DNA of 64,000 bases from Ptiloglossa arizonensis (lineage: Eukaryota; Arthropoda; Insecta; Hymenoptera; Colletidae). Location: assembly GCF_051014685.1 (NCBI RefSeq), contig NW_027478385.1:868001-932000 (forward strand). The letters run 5' to 3'. The translations under genes and the position numbers were made by a program. This document shows, piece after piece, positions 12,915-26,726 of this stretch. Each line of letters starts with the position of its first letter. Positions within the stretch are counted from its first letter, which is position 1. The notes under the pieces are model-generated. The model did no database searches. It had not been told where the DNA came from and was given only the letters and a program-made list of their open reading frames with translations.

Positions 12915-14449
12915 AATACATATACCGTTGTAATCTGGCGACTTTCTACTTTTACATGCAACAGGAATTTCTCGTGTTCGTCAATCCGCTCGCGGGATAT
13001 GGGAGTTTGAAGTTACGGAATGGTTGAGAAACCATCAGAATTTTCGCTGGTCTGATACTCGAAACCAATAACTGGAATGGCCTAGGGGAAAAGTACACAC
13101 ACCATTGTAATCGGGCGAGTTTCTGCTTTCAGATGCAATAGGAAATTCTCGAGTTCGTCAATCCGATCGCGAGATATGGGAGTTGGAAGTTAAGGAATGG
13201 TTGAGAAACCGTCACAATTTTCGCAAGTCTGATACTCGAAACCAATAACTACAAATGCCAAGGGGAAAAATACACATACCGTTGTAATCGGGTGAGATTC
13301 TACTTTCACATGCAATAGGAAATTCTCGCGTTCGTCAATCCGTTCGCGAGATATGGGAGTTTGAAGTTAAGGAATGGTTGAGAAACCATCAAAATTTTCG
13401 GTGGTCTGATACTCGAAACCAATAACTCGAATGCCCTAGGGGAAAAGAACACACATCATTGTAATCGGGCGAGTTTCTACTATCAGATACAACAGGAATT
13501 TCTCGAGTTCGTCAATGCGTTCGCGAGATATGGGAGTTTGAAGTTAAGGAATGGTTGAGAAACCATCACAATTTTCGCAAGTTTGATACTCGAAACCAAT
13601 AACCACTATGGCCTAGGGCAAAAATACACATACCGTTGTAATCGGGCGAGTTTCTGCTTTCAGATGCAGTAGGAAATTCTCGAGTTCGTCATTCCGTTCG
13701 GGAGAAATGGGGGTTTGAAGTTAAGGAATGGTTGAGAAACCATCAAAATTTTCGCAAGTCTGATACTCGAAACCAATAACTACAATGGCCTAGGGGGAAA
13801 AAACACATACCGTTGTAATCGGGCGAGTTTCTACTTTCAGATACAACAGGAATTTCAGGAGTTCGTCAATGCGTTCGCGAGATATAGAAGTGTGAAAATA
13901 AGGAATGGTTGGGAAACCATCAAAATTTTCGCAACTCTGATACTCGAAACCAATAACTAAAAAGGCCTAGGGGAAAAATACATATACCGTTGTAATCTGG
14001 CGACATTCTACTTTTACATGCAACAGGAATTTCTCGTGTTCGTCAATCCGCTCGCGGGATATGGGAGTTTGAAGTTACGGAATGGTTGAGAAACCATCAG
14101 AATTTTCGCTGGTCTGATACTCGAAACCAATAACTGGAATGGCCTAGGGGAAAAGTACACACACCATTGTAATCGGGCGAGTTTCTGCTTTCAGATGCAA
14201 TAGGAAATTCTCGAGTTCGTCAATCCGATCGCGAGATATGGGAGTTGGAAGTTAAGGAATGGTTGAGAAACCGTCACAATTTTCGCAAGTCTGATACTCG
14301 AAACCAATAACTACAAATGCCAAGGGGAAAAATACACATACCGTTGTAATCGGGTGAGATTCTACTTTCACATGCAACAGGAAATTCTCGCGTTCGTAAA
14401 TCCGTTCGCGAGATATGGGAGTTTGAAGTTAAGGAATGATTGAGAAACC
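12915..14449 (+). repeat. Six-monomer duplication (1,062-bp offset)
   Basis: About 12915-13387 recurs at about 13977-14449. Markers include GTAATCTGGCGAC, CTCGTGTTCGTCAATCCGCT, GTTACGGAATGG and GGGTGAGATTCTACTTTCAC. Two of the three to four shared monomers lack the usual TCGCGA because of CTCGCGGGAT. The intervening monomers (13388-13976) belong to the GGGAGAAATGGGGG and AGTGTGAAAATAAGG types also seen near 10510-10720. Confidence 0.8.
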
Positions 14450-16785
14450 ATCAAAATCTTCGCAAGACTGATACTCGAAACCAATAACTACTATGGCCTA
14501 GGGCAAAAGTAAACATACCATTGTAATCGGGCGAGTTTCTACTTTCAGATTCAACAGGAACTTCGCGAGTTCGTCAATCCGTTCGCGAGATATGGGTGTT
14601 TGAAGTTAAGCAGTGGTTGAGGAACCACCAAAATTTTCGCAAGTCTGATACTCGAAACAAATAACTACTATGGCCTAGGGCAAAAATACACATACCGTTG
14701 TAATCGGGCGAGTTTCTGCTTTCAGATGCAATAGGAATTTCTCGAGTTCGTCAATCCGTTCGCGAGATATGGGAGTTTGAAGTTAAGGAATGGTTGAGAA
14801 ACCATAAAAATTTTCGCAAGTCTGATACTCGAAACCAATAACTGGAATGGCCTTGGGGATAAGTACACATACCATTGTAATCGGGCGAGTTTCTGCTTTC
14901 AGTTGCAACATCGATTTCTCGAGTTCGTCAACTCGTTCGCGCGGTATGGGAGTTTGAAGTTAAGGAAAGGTTGAGAAACCATCAAAATTTTCGCAAGTCT
15001 GATACTGGAAACCAAAAACTACTATGGCCTATGGAAAAAATACACATACCATTGTAATTGGGCGAGTTTCTGCATTCAGAGGAAACAGGAATTTCTCGAG
15101 TTCGTCATTCCGTTCGTGAGATATGGGAGTTTGAAGTTAAGGAATGGTTGAGAAACCATCAAAATTTTCGCAAGTCTGATTCTCGAAACCAATAACTACT
15201 ATGCCCTAGGGGAAAAGTACACATACCATTGTAATCGGGCGAGTTTCTGCTTTCAGGTGCAACATCGATTTCTCGAGTTCGTCAACTCGCTCGCGAGGTA
15301 TGGGAGTTTGAAGCTAAGGAATGGTTGAGAAACCATCAAAATTTTTGCAAGTCTGATACTCGAAACCAATAACTGGACTGGCCTAGGGGAAAAATACACA
15401 TACCGTTGTAATAGGGCGAGTTTCTGCTTTCAGATGCAACAGGAATTTCTCGAGTTCGTCAATCCGTTCGCGAGATATGGGAGTTTGAAGTTAAGGAATG
15501 GTTGAGAGACCATCAAAATTTTCGCAAGTCTGATACTCGAAACCAATAACTACTATGCCCTAGGGGAAAAGTACACATACCGTTGTAATCGGGCGAGTTT
15601 CTGCTTTCAGGTGCAACAGCGATTTCTCGAGTTCGTCAACTCGTTCGCGAGGTATGGGAGGTTGAAGTTAAGGAATGGTTGAGAGACCATCAAAATTTTC
15701 GCAAGTCTGTTACTCGAAACCAATAACTACTATGCCCTAGGGCAAAAGTGCACATACCATTGTAATCGGGCGAGTTTCTGCATTCAGAGGCAACAGGAAT
15801 TTCTCGAGTTCGTCATTCCGTTCCGAGATATGGGAGTTTGAAGTTAAGGAATGGTTGAGAAACCATCAAAATCTTCGCAAGTCTGATACTCGAAACCAAT
15901 AACTACTATGGCCTAGGGCAAAAGTAAACATACCATTGTAATCGGGCGAGTTTCTACTTTCAGATTCAACAGGAACTTCGCGAGTTCTTCAATCCGTTCG
16001 CGAGATATGGGTGTTTGAAGTTAAGCAGTGGTTGAGTAACCACCAAAATTTTCGCAAGTCTGATACTCGAAACAAATAAATACTATGGCCTAGGGCAAAA
16101 ATACACATACCGTTGTAATCGGACGAGTTTCTGCTTTCAGATGCAATAGGAATTTCTCGAGTTCGTCAATCCGTTCGAGAGATATGGGAGTTTGAAGTTA
16201 AGGAATGGTTGAGAAACCATAAAAATTTTCGCAAGTCTGATACTCGAAACCAATAACTGGAATGGCCTTGGGGAAAAGTACACATACCATTGTAATCGGG
16301 CGAGTTTCTGCTTTCAGGTGCAACATCGATTTCTCGAGTTCGTCAACTCGTTCGCGCGGTATGGGAGTTTGAAGTTAAGGAATGGTTGAGAAACCATCAA
16401 AATTTTCGCAAGTCTGATACTCGAAACCAAAAACTACTATGGCCTATGGAAAAAATACACATATCATTGTAATTGGGCGAGTTTCTGCATTCAGAGGAAA
16501 CTGGAATTTCTCGAGTTCGTCATTCCGTTCGCGAGATATGGGAGTATGAAGTTAAGGAATGGTTGAGAAACCATCAAAATTTTCGCAAGTCTGATACTCG
16601 AAACCAATAACTACTATGCCCTAGGGGAAAAGTACACATACCATTGTAATCGGGCGAGTTTCTGCTTTCAGGTGCAACATCGATTTCTAGAGTTCGCCAA
16701 CTCGTTCGCGAGGTATGGGAGTTTGAACCTAAGGAATGGTTGAGAAACCATCAAAATTTTCGCAAGTCTGATACTCGAAAGCAAT
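14450..16785 (+). repeat. Five-monomer block repeated at 1,415 bp
   Basis: About 14450-15370 recurs at about 15865-16785, eight monomers away less 1 bp. Shared markers are AAAATCTTCGCAAG, AGATTCAACAGGAACTTCGC, GTTAAGCAGTGGTTGAG, CAACATCGATTTCTCGAG with GTCAACTCG, and CTGCATTCAGAGGAAAC. ATCGAT (ClaI-type) marks this zone. The three monomers between the copies (15371-15864) are not part of the repeat, and part of them recurs near 18.5-18.9 kb. Confidence 0.82.
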
Positions 16786-17280
16786 AACTGGAATGTCCTA
16801 GGGGAATAATACACATACCGTTGTAATCGGGCGAGTTTCTACTTTCAGATGCAACAGAAATTTTTCGGATTCGTCAATCCGTTCGCGAAATATCGGAGTT
16901 TGGAGTTGAGAGATAGTTGAGAAACCATCAAAATTTTCGCAATTCTGATGCTAGAAACGAATAACTGGAATGGCCTAGGGGAAAAGTACACACACCATTG
17001 TAATCGGGCGAGTTTCTGCTTTCAGATGCAACAGGAATTTCTTGAGTTCGTCAATCCGTTCGCGAGATATGGGAGTTTGAAGTTAGGGAATGGTTGAGAA
17101 ACCATCAAAATTTTCGCAAGTCTGATACTCGAAACCAATAACAGGAATGGCCTAGGGGAAAAGTACACACACCACTGTAATCGGGCGAGTCTCTACTTAC
17201 ACATGCAACGGGAGTTTCTCGAGTTCGTCAATCCGTTCGCGAGATATAGGAGTTTGAAGTTAAGGAATGGTTGAGAAACC
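16786..17280 (+). repeat. First subfamily B monomer and neighbours
   Basis: The monomer near 16848 is the earliest B-type unit in the window. It has CAGAAATTTTTCGGATTCG and GCGAAATATCGGAGTTTGGA in place of the usual CTCGAG-bearing segment. This block recurs at an offset of 4,246 bp near 21094, including the preceding GTCCTAGGGGAATAATACAC. Two ordinary monomers follow, one with ACTTACACATGCAACGGG. Confidence 0.82.
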
Positions 17281-18189
17281 ATTAAAATTTTCGCAAGTCT
17301 GATACTCGAAACCAATAACTGCACTGGCCTAGGGGAAAAATACACATACCGTTGTAATAGGGCGAGTTTCTGCTTTCAGATGCAACAGGAATTTCTCGAG
17401 TTCGTCAATCCTTTCGCGAGATATGGGAGTTTGAAGTTAAGGAATGGTTGAGAAACCATCAAAATTTTCGCAAGTCTGATACACGAAACCAATAACTACA
17501 ATGGCCTAGGGCAAAAATACACATACCGTAGTAATCAGGCGAGTTTCTGCTTTCAGATGCAATAGGAATTTCTCGAAGTCGTCAATCCGTTCGCGAGATA
17601 TGGGAGTTTGAAGTTAAGGAATGGTTGAGAAACCATTAAAATTTTCGCAAGTCTGATACTCGAAACCAATAACTGGACTGGCCTAGGGGAAAAATACACA
17701 TACCGTTGTAATAGGGCGAGTTTCTGCTTTCAGATGCAACAGGAATTTCTCGAGATCGTCAATCCTTTCGCGAGATATGGGATTTTGAAGTTAAGGAATG
17801 GTTGAGAAACCATCAAAATTTTCGCAAGTCTGATACACGAAACCAATAACTACAATGGCCTAGGGCAAAAATACACATACCGTGGTAATCAGGCGAGTTT
17901 CTGCTTTCAGATGCAATAGGAATTTCTCGAGTTCGTCAATCCGTTCGCGAGATATGGGAGTTTGAAGTTAAGGAATGGTTGAGAAACCATTAAAATTTTC
18001 GCAAGTCTGATACTCGAAACCAATAACTGGACTGGCCTAGGGGAAAAATACACATACCGTTGTAATAGGGCGAGTTTCTGCTTTCAGATGCAACAGGAAT
18101 TTCTCGAGTTCGTCAATTCTTTCGCGAGATATGGGAGTTTGAAGTTATGGAATGGTTGAGAAACCATCAAAATTTTCGCAAGTCTGATA
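17281..18189 (+). repeat. Dimeric higher-order array (354-bp period)
   Basis: The marker CCATTAAAATTTTCGC ends its CCATT at 17282, 17636 and 17990, exactly 354 bp apart, giving two full dimers and part of a third. One half carries CTGGCCTAGGGG (preceded by GCA or GGA) and GTAATAGGGCGAG. The other half carries TACACGAAACC, CCTAGGGCAAAAATAC and GTAATCAGGCGAG. The third copy departs after about 18189, where AACCAGTAACTGG appears. This is the shortest clean higher-order period in the window. Confidence 0.88.
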
Positions 18190-18512
18190 CTCGAAACCAG
18201 TAACTGGAATGGCCTTGGGGAAAAGTACACACAGCATTGTAATCGGGCGAGTTTCTGCTTTCATATGCAACAGGAATTTCTCGAGTTCGTCAATCCGTTC
18301 GCGAGATATGGGAGTTTGAAGTTAAGGAATGGTTGAGAAACCATAAAAATTTTCGCAAGTCTGATACTCGAAACCAATAACCACTGTGGCCTAGGGCAAA
18401 AATACACATACCGATGTAATCGGGCGAGTTTCTGCTTTCAGATGCAATAGGAATTTCCCGAGTTCGTCAATACGTTCGCGAGATATGGGAGTTTGAAGTT
18501 AAGGAATGGTTG

Positions 18513-18958
18513 AGAGACCATCAAAATTTTCGCAAGTCTGATACTCGAAACCAATAACTACTATGCCCTAGGGCAAAAGTACACATACCATTGTAATCGG
18601 GCGAGTTTCTGCTTTCAGGTGCAACAGCGATTTCTCGAGTTCGTCAACTCGTTCGCGAGGTATGGGAGTTTGAAGTTAAGGAATGGTTGAGAGACCATCA
18701 AAATTTTCGCAAGTCTGTTACTCGAAACCAATAACTACTATGCCCTAGGGCAAAAGTACACATACCATTGTAATCGGGCGAGTTTCTGCATTCAGAGGCA
18801 ACAGGAATTTCTCGAGTTCGTCATTCCGTTCCGAGATATGGGAGTTTGAAGTTAAGGAATGGTGGAGAAACCATCAAAATCTTCGCAAGTCTGATACTCG
18901 AAACCAATAACTACTATGGCCTAGGGCAAAAGTAAACATACCATTGTAATCGGGCGAG
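18513..18958 (+). repeat. Copy of the 15.5-15.95 kb block
   Basis: Matches about 15505-15950 at an offset of 3,008 bp (17 monomers less 1 bp). Shared markers are GAGAGACCATC, TATGCCCTAGGG, GTGCAACAGCGATTTC and the shortened CCGTTCCGAGATATGG, which has lost bases from the TCGCGA site. The shared small deletion makes common descent certain rather than convergent. Confidence 0.83.
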
Positions 18959-19029
18959 TTTCTGCTTTCAGTTGCAACATCGATTTCTCGAGTTCGTCAA
19001 TCAGTTCGCGAGATATGGGAGTTTGAAGT

Positions 19030-20903
19030 TAGGGAATGGTTGAGAAACCATCAAAATTTTCGCAAGTCTGATACTCGAAACCAATAACAGGAATGGCCTA
19101 GGGGAAAAGTACACACACCATTGTAATCGGGCGAGTCTCTACTTACACATGCAACGGGAATTTCTCGAGTTCGTCAATCCGTTCGAGAGATATAGGAGTT
19201 TGACGTTAAGGAATGGTTGAGAAACGATCAATATTTTCGCAAGTCTGATACTCGAAAGCAATAACTACTATGGCCTAGGGCAAAAATAGACATACCGATG
19301 ACATCGGGCGAGTTTCTACTTTCAGGTGCAACAGGAATTTCTCGAGTTCCTCAATCCGTTCGCGAGATATCGGAGTTTGAAGTTAAGGAATGTTTGAGAA
19401 GCCATCAAAACTTTCGCAAGTCTGATACTCGAAAGCAATAACTACTATGGCCCAGGGCAAAAATACACAAACAGTTGTAATCGGGCGAGTTTCTGCTTTC
19501 AGATGCAGCAGGAATTTCTCGAGTTCGTCAATCCGTTCGCGAGAAATGGGAGTTTGAAGTTAAGGAATGGTTGAGAGACCATCAAAATTTTCGCAAGTCT
19601 GATACTCGAAACCAATAACTACTATGCCCTAGGGGAAAAGTACACATACCATTGTAATCGGGCGAGTTTCTGCTTTCAGGTGCAACATCGATTTCTCGAG
19701 TTCGTCATCTCGTTCGCGAGGTATGGGAGTTTGAAGCTAAGGAATGGTTGAGAAACCATCAAAATTTTGGCAAGTCTGATACTCGAAACCAATAACTGGA
19801 CTGGCCTAGGGGAAAAATACACATACCATTGTAATTGGGCGAGTTTCTACTTTCAGATGAAGCAGGAATTTCTCGAGTTCGTCAATCCGTTCGCGAGATA
19901 CGGGAGTGTGTAGTTAAGGAATGGTTGAGAAACCATCAAAATTTTCGCAAGTCTGGTACTCGAAACCAATAACTGGAATAGCCTAGGGGAAAAGTACACA
20001 CACCATTGTAATCGGGCGAGTTTCTACTTTCAGATGCAACAGGAATTTCTCGATTTCGTCAACCCGTTCGCGAGATACGGGAGTTTGAAGTTAAGGAATG
20101 GTTGAGAAACCATCAAAATTTTCGCAAGTCTGATACTCGAAACCAATAACAGGAATGGCCTAGGGGAAAAGTACACACACCATTGTAATCGGGCGAGTCT
20201 CTACTTACACATGCAACGGGAATTTCTCGAGTTCGTCAATCCGTTCGCGAGATATAGGAGTTTGACGTTAAGGAATGGTTGAGAAACGATCAATATTTTC
20301 GCAAGTCTGATACTCGAAAGCAATAACTACTATGGCCTAGGGCAAAAATAGACATACCGATGACATCGGGCGAGTTTCTACTTTCAGGTGCAACAGGAAT
20401 TTCTCGAGTTCCTCAATCCGTTCGCGAGATATCGGAGTTTGAAGTTAAGGAATGTTTGAGAAGCCATCAAAACTTTCGCAAGTCTGATACTCGAAAGCAA
20501 TAACTACTATGGCCCAGGGCAAAAATACACAAACAGTTGTAATCGGGCGAGTTTCTGCTTTCAGATGCAACAGGAATTTCTCGAGTTCGTCAATCCGTTC
20601 GCGAGAAATGGGAGTTTGAAGTTAAGGAATGGTTGAGAGACCATCAAAATTTTCGCAAGTCTGATACTCGAAACCAATAACTACTATGCCCTAGGGGAAA
20701 AGTACACATACCATTGTAATCGGGCGAGTTTCTGCTTTCAGGTGCAACATCGATTTCTCGAGTTCGTCATCTCGTTCGCGAGGTATGGGAGTTTGAAGCT
20801 AAGGAATGGTTGAGAAACCATCAAAATTTTGGCAAGTCTGATACTCGAAACCAATAACTGGACTGGCCTAGGGGAAAAATACACATACCATTGTAATTGG
20901 GCG
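19030..20903 (+). repeat. Six-monomer duplication (1,062-bp offset)
   Basis: About 19030-19841 matches 20092-20903. Markers are AATAACAGGAATGGCC, CTACTTACACATGCAACGGG, CGATGACATCGGGCGAG, TGTTTGAGAAGCC and GCCCAGGGCAAAAATAC. The copies diverge at monomer position about 170. The intervening 19855-20145 matches 21978-22268 at 2,123 bp, sharing TACGGGAGTGTGTAG and GTCTGGTACTCG. Confidence 0.85.
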
Positions 20904-23167
20904 AGTTTCTGCGTTCAGAGGAAACAGGAATTTCTCGAGTCCGTCAATCCGTTCGCGAGATATGGGAGTTTGAAGTTAAGGAATGGTTGAGGAACCATCA
21001 AAATTTTCGCAAGTCTGATACTCGAAAGCAATAACTGGAATGTCCTAGGGGAATAATACACATACCGTTGTAATCGGGAGAGTTTCTACTTTGAGATGCA
21101 ACAGAAATTTTTCGGATTCGTCAATTCGTTCGCGAAATATCGGAGTTTGGAGTTAAGAGATAGTTGAGAAACCATCAAAATTTTCGCAAGTCTGATACTC
21201 GAAACCAATAACTACAATGGCCGGCGGGAAAAATACACATACCGTTGTAATCGGGAGAGTTTCTACTTTCAGATGCAGCAGAAATTTTTCGGATTCGTCA
21301 ATCCGTTCGCGAAATATCGGAGTTTGGAGATAAGAGATGGTTAAGAAACCATCCAAATTTTCGCAATTCTGATGCTAGAAACGAATATCTGGAACGGCTT
21401 AGGGGAAAAGTACGCACACCATTGTAATCGGGCGAGTTTCCACTTTCAGATGCAACAGGAATTTCTGGAGTTAGTCAATCCGTTCGCGAGGTATGGGAGT
21501 TTGAAATTAAGGAATGATTGGGAAACAGTCAAAATTTTTGCAAGTCTGATACACGAAACCAATAACTGGAATGGCCTAGCGTGAAAGTACACACACCATT
21601 GTAATCGGGAGAGTTTCTACTTTCAGATGCAACAGGAATTTCTCGAGTTCGTCAATCCGTTCGCGAGATATGGGAGTTTGAAGTTAAGAAATGGCTGAGA
21701 AACCATCAAAATTTTCGCAAGTCTGATACTCGAAACCAATAACTACAATGACCTAGGGTAAAAATACACATACTGTTGGAATCGGGAGGGTTTCTACTTT
21801 CAGATGCAGCAGAAATTTTTCGTATTCGTCAATCCGTTCGTGAAATATCGGAGTTTGGAGTTAAGAGATGGTTGAGAAACCATCAAAATTTTGGCAAGTC
21901 TGATACTCCAAACCAATAACTGGAATAGCCTAGGGGAAAAGTACACACACCATTGTAACCGGGCGAGTTTCTACTTTCAGATGAACAGGAATTTCTCGAG
22001 TTCGTCAATCCGTTCGCGAGATACGGGAGTGTGTAGTTAAGGAATGGTTGAGAAACCATCAAAATTTTCGCAAGTCTGGTACTCGAAACCAATAACTGGA
22101 ATAGCCTAGGGGAAAAGTACACACACCATTGTAATCGGGCGAGTTTCTACTTTCAGATGCAACAGGAATTTCTCGATTTCGTCAACCCGTTCGCGAGATA
22201 CGGGAGTTTGAAGTTAAGGAATGGTTGAGAAACCATCAAAATTTTCGCAAGTCTGATACTCGAAACCAATGACTACAATGGCCGGGGGGAAAAATACACA
22301 TACCGTTGTAATCGGGAGAGTTTCGACTTTCAGATGCAACAGAAATTTTTCGGATTCTTCAATCTGTTCGCGAAATATCGGAGTTTGGATTTAAGAGATG
22401 GTTGAGAAACCATCAAAATTTTCGCAAGTCTGATACTCGAAACCGTTAACTGGAATGGCCTAGGGGAAAAGTACACCCACCATTATAATCGGGCGAGTTT
22501 CGACTTTCAGATGCAACAGGAATTTCTCGAGTTCGTCAATCCGTTCGCGAGATATGGGAGTTTGAAGTTAAGGAATGGCTGAGAAACCATCAAAATTTTC
22601 CCAAGTCTGATACTCGAAACCAATAACTACAATGGCCTAGGGGAAAAATACACATACTGTTGGAATCGGGAGGGTTTCTACTTTCAGGTGCAGCAGAAAT
22701 TTTTCGTATTCGTCAATCCGTTCGCGAAATATCGGAGTTTGGAATTAAGAGATGGTTGAGAAACCATCAATATTTTGGCAATTCTGATACTCGAAACCAT
22801 TAACTGGAATGGCCTAGGGGAAAAGTACACACACCAATGTTATCGGGCGAGTTTCTACTTTCAGATGCAACAGGAATTTGTCGAGTTCGTCAATCCGTTC
22901 GCGAGATATGGGAGTTTGAAGTTAAGGAATGGTTGAGAAACCATCAAAATTTTCGCAAGTCTGACACTCGAAAACAATAACTGGAACGGCCTAGGGGAAA
23001 AGTACGCACACCGTTGTAGTCGGGCGAGTTTCTACTTTCAGATGCAACAGGAATTTCTCGAGTTCGTCAATCCGTTCGCGAGATATGCGAGTTTGAAGTT
23101 AACGAATGGTTGAGAAACCAACAAAATTTTCGGAAGTCTGATACTCGAAACCAATAACTACAATGGC

Positions 23168-26100
23168 CTAGGGGAAAAATACACATACTGTTGGAATCGG
23201 GAGGGTTTCTACTTTCAGATGCAGCAGAAATTTTTCGTATTCGTCAATCCGTTCGCGAAATATCGGAGTTTGGAGTTAAGAGATGGTTGAGAAACTATCA
23301 TAATTTTCGCAATTCTGATACTCTAAACCATTAACTGGAATGGCGTAGGGGAAAAGTACACACACCATTGTAATCGGGCGAGTTTCTACTTTCAGATGCA
23401 AGTGGAATTTCTCGAGTCCGTCAATCCGTTCGCGAAATATCGGAGTTTGGAGTTAAGATATGGTTGAGAAACCATAAAAATTTTCACAATTCTGACGCTA
23501 GAAACGAATATCTGGAATGGCTTAGGAGAAAAGTGCACACACCATTGTTGCGGGTCGAGTTTCTACTTTCAGATGCAACAGGAATTTCTCGAGTTCGTCG
23601 ATCCATGCGCGAGATATGGGAGTTTGAAGTTAAGGAATGGTTGAGAAACCATCAAAATTTTCGCAAGTCTGATTCTCGAGAACAATAACTGGAACGGCCT
23701 AGGGGAAAAGTACACACACCATTGTAATCGGGCGAGTTTCTACTTTTAGATGCAACAGGAATTTGTCGAGTTCGTCAATCCGTTCGCGAGATATGGGAGT
23801 TTGAAGTTAAGGAATGGTTGAGAAACCATCAAAATTTTTGCAAGTCTGGTTCTCGAAGTCAATAACTGTAAAGGCCTAGGGGAAAAGTACGCACACCATT
23901 GTGATCGGGCGAGTTTCTACTTTCAGATGCAACAGGAATTTCTCGAGTTCGTCAATCCGTTCGCGAGATATGGGAGTTTCAAGTTAAGGAATGGTTGAGA
24001 AATCATCCAAATTTTCGCAAGTCTGATACTTGAAACCAATAACTACAATGGCCTAGGGGAAAAATACACATACCGTTGTAATCGGGAGAGTTTCTACTTT
24101 CAGAAGCAACAGGAATTTCTCGAGTTCATCAATCCGTTCGCGAGATATGGTGGTTTGAAGTTAAGGAATGCTTGAGAAACCATCAAAATTTTCGCAAGTC
24201 TGATACTCGAAACCAATAACTGGAACGGCCTAGGGGAACAATACACATACCGTTGTCATCGGGCGAGTTCCCACTTTCAGATGCAACAGGAATTTCTCGA
24301 GTTAGTCAATCCGTTCGCGAGGTATGGGAGTTTGAAGTTAAGGAATAGTTGCGAAACCATCAAAATTTTCGCAAGTCTGATACACGAAACCAATAACTGG
24401 AATGGCCTAGGGGAAAAGTACACACACCATTGTAATCGGGCGAGTTTCTACTTTCAGATGCAACAGGAATTTCTCGAGTTCGTCAATCCGTTCGCGAAAC
24501 ATCGGAGTTTGGAGATAAGAGATGGTTGAGAATCCATCAAAATTTTCGCAATTCTGATACTCGAAACCATTAACTGGAACGGCCTAGGGGAAAAGTACAC
24601 ACACCATTGTAATCGGGCGAGATTCTACTTTCAGATGCAACAGGAATTTCTCGAGTTCGTCAATCCGTTCGCGAGATATGGGACTTTGAAGTTAAGGAAT
24701 GGTTGAGAAACCATCAAAATTTTCGCAAGTCTGATACTCGAAACCAATAACTTCTATAGCCTAGGGGAAAAATACACATACTGTTGGAATCGGGAGGGTT
24801 TCTACTTTCAGATGCAGCAGAAATTTTTCGTATTCGTCAATCCGTTAGCGAAATATCGGAGTTTGGAGTTAAGAGATGGTTGAGAAACTATCAAAATTTT
24901 CGCAATTCTGATACTCTAAACCATTAACTGGAATGGCGTAGGGGAAAAGTACACACACCATTGTAATCGGGCGAGTTTCTACTTTCAGATGCAAGTGGAA
25001 TTTCTCGAGTCCGTCAATCCGTTCGCGAAATATCGGAGTTTGGAGTTAAGATATGGTTGAGAAACCATAAAAATTTTCACAATTCTGACGCTAGAAACGA
25101 ATATCTGGAATGGCTTAGGAGAAAAGTGCACACACCATTGTTGCGGGTCGAGTTTCTACTTTCAGATGCAACAGGAATTTCTCGAGTTCGTCGATCCGTG
25201 CGCGAGATATGGGAGTTTGAAGTTAAGGAATGGTTGAGAAATCATCAAAATTTTCGCAAGTCTGATTCTCGAGAACAATAACTGGAACGGCCTAGGGGAA
25301 AAGTACGCACACCATTGTAATCGCGGCGAGTTCCTACTTTCAGATGCAACAGGAATTTCTCGAGTTCGTCAATCCGTTCGCGAGATATGGGAGTTTCAAG
25401 TTAAGGAACGGTTGCGAAACCATCAAAATTTTCGCAAGTCTGGTACTCGAAACCAATAACTACAATGGCCTAGCGGAAAAGTACACATACCGTTGTAATC
25501 GAGAGAGTGTCGACTTTCAGATGCAACAGAAACATTTCGGATTCGCCAATCCGTTAGCGAAATATCGGAGTTTGGAGTTAAGAGATGGTTGATGAACTGT
25601 AAAAATTTTCGCAAGTCTGGTTCTCGAAATCAATAACTGGAATGGCCTAAGGGAAAAGTACACACACCATTGTTGTCGGTCGAGTTTCTACTTTCAGATG
25701 CAACAGGAATTTCTCGAGTTCGTCTATCCGTTCGTGAGATATGGGAGTTTGGAGTTGAGGAATGGTTGAGAAACCATCAAAATTTTCGCAAGTCTGCTAC
25801 TCGATACCAATAACTGGAATAGCCTAGGGGAAAAGTACACACACCATTGTAATCGGGCGAGTTTCTACTTTCAGATGCAACAGGAATTTGTCGAGTTCGT
25901 CAATCCGTTCGCGAAATATGGGAGTTTGAAGTTAAGGAATGGTTGAGAAACCATCAAAATTTTTGCAAGTCTGGTTCTCGAAGTCAATAACTGTAAAGGC
26001 GTAGGGGAAAAGTACGCACACCATTGTGATCGGGCGAGTTTCTACTTTCAGATGCAACAGGAATTTCTCGAGTTCGTCAATCCGTTCGCGAGATATGGGA

Positions 26101-26726
26101 GTTTCAAGTTAAGGAATGGTTGAGAAATCATCCAAATTTTCGCAAGTCTGATACTCGAAACCAATAACTACAATGGCCTAGGGGAAAAATACACATACCG
26201 TTGTAATCGGGAGAGTTTCTACTTTCAGAAGCAACAGGAATTTCTCGAGTTCATCAATCCGTTCGCGAGATATGGTGGTTTGAAGTTAAGGAATGCTTGA
26301 GAAACCATCAAAATTTTCGCAAGTCTGATACTCGAAACCAATAACTGGAACGGCCTAGGGGAACAATACACATACCGTTGTCATCGGGCGAGTTCCCACT
26401 TTCAGATGCAACAGGAATTTCTCGAGTTAGTCAATCCGTTCGCGAGGTATGGGAGTTTGAAGTTAAGGAATAGTTGCGAAACCATCAAAATTTTCGCAAG
26501 TCTGATACACGAAACCAATAACTGGAATGGCCTAGGGGAAAAGTACACACACCATTGTAATCGGGCGAGTTTCTACTTTCAGATGCAACAGGAATTTCTC
26601 GAGTTCGTCAATCCGTTCGCGAAACATCGGAGTTTGGAGATAAGAGATGGTTGAGAATCCATCAAAATTTTCGCAATTCTGATACTCGAAACCATTAACT
26701 GGAACGGCCTAGGGGAAAAGTACACA
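23168..26726 (+). repeat. Split duplication with a three-monomer insertion
   Basis: About 23168-23711 matches 24761-25304 at 1,593 bp (9 monomers). The next segment, 23711-24601, matches 25836-26726 at about 2,125 bp (12 monomers plus 1 bp). The second copy is therefore interrupted by 25305-25835, three monomers long. Markers are ATACTGTTGGAATCGGGAGG, AATTTTCACAATTCTGACGC, TTGCGGGTCGAG, GGTTCTCGAAGTC and GTTGTCATCGGGCGAGTTCC. Confidence 0.83.
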
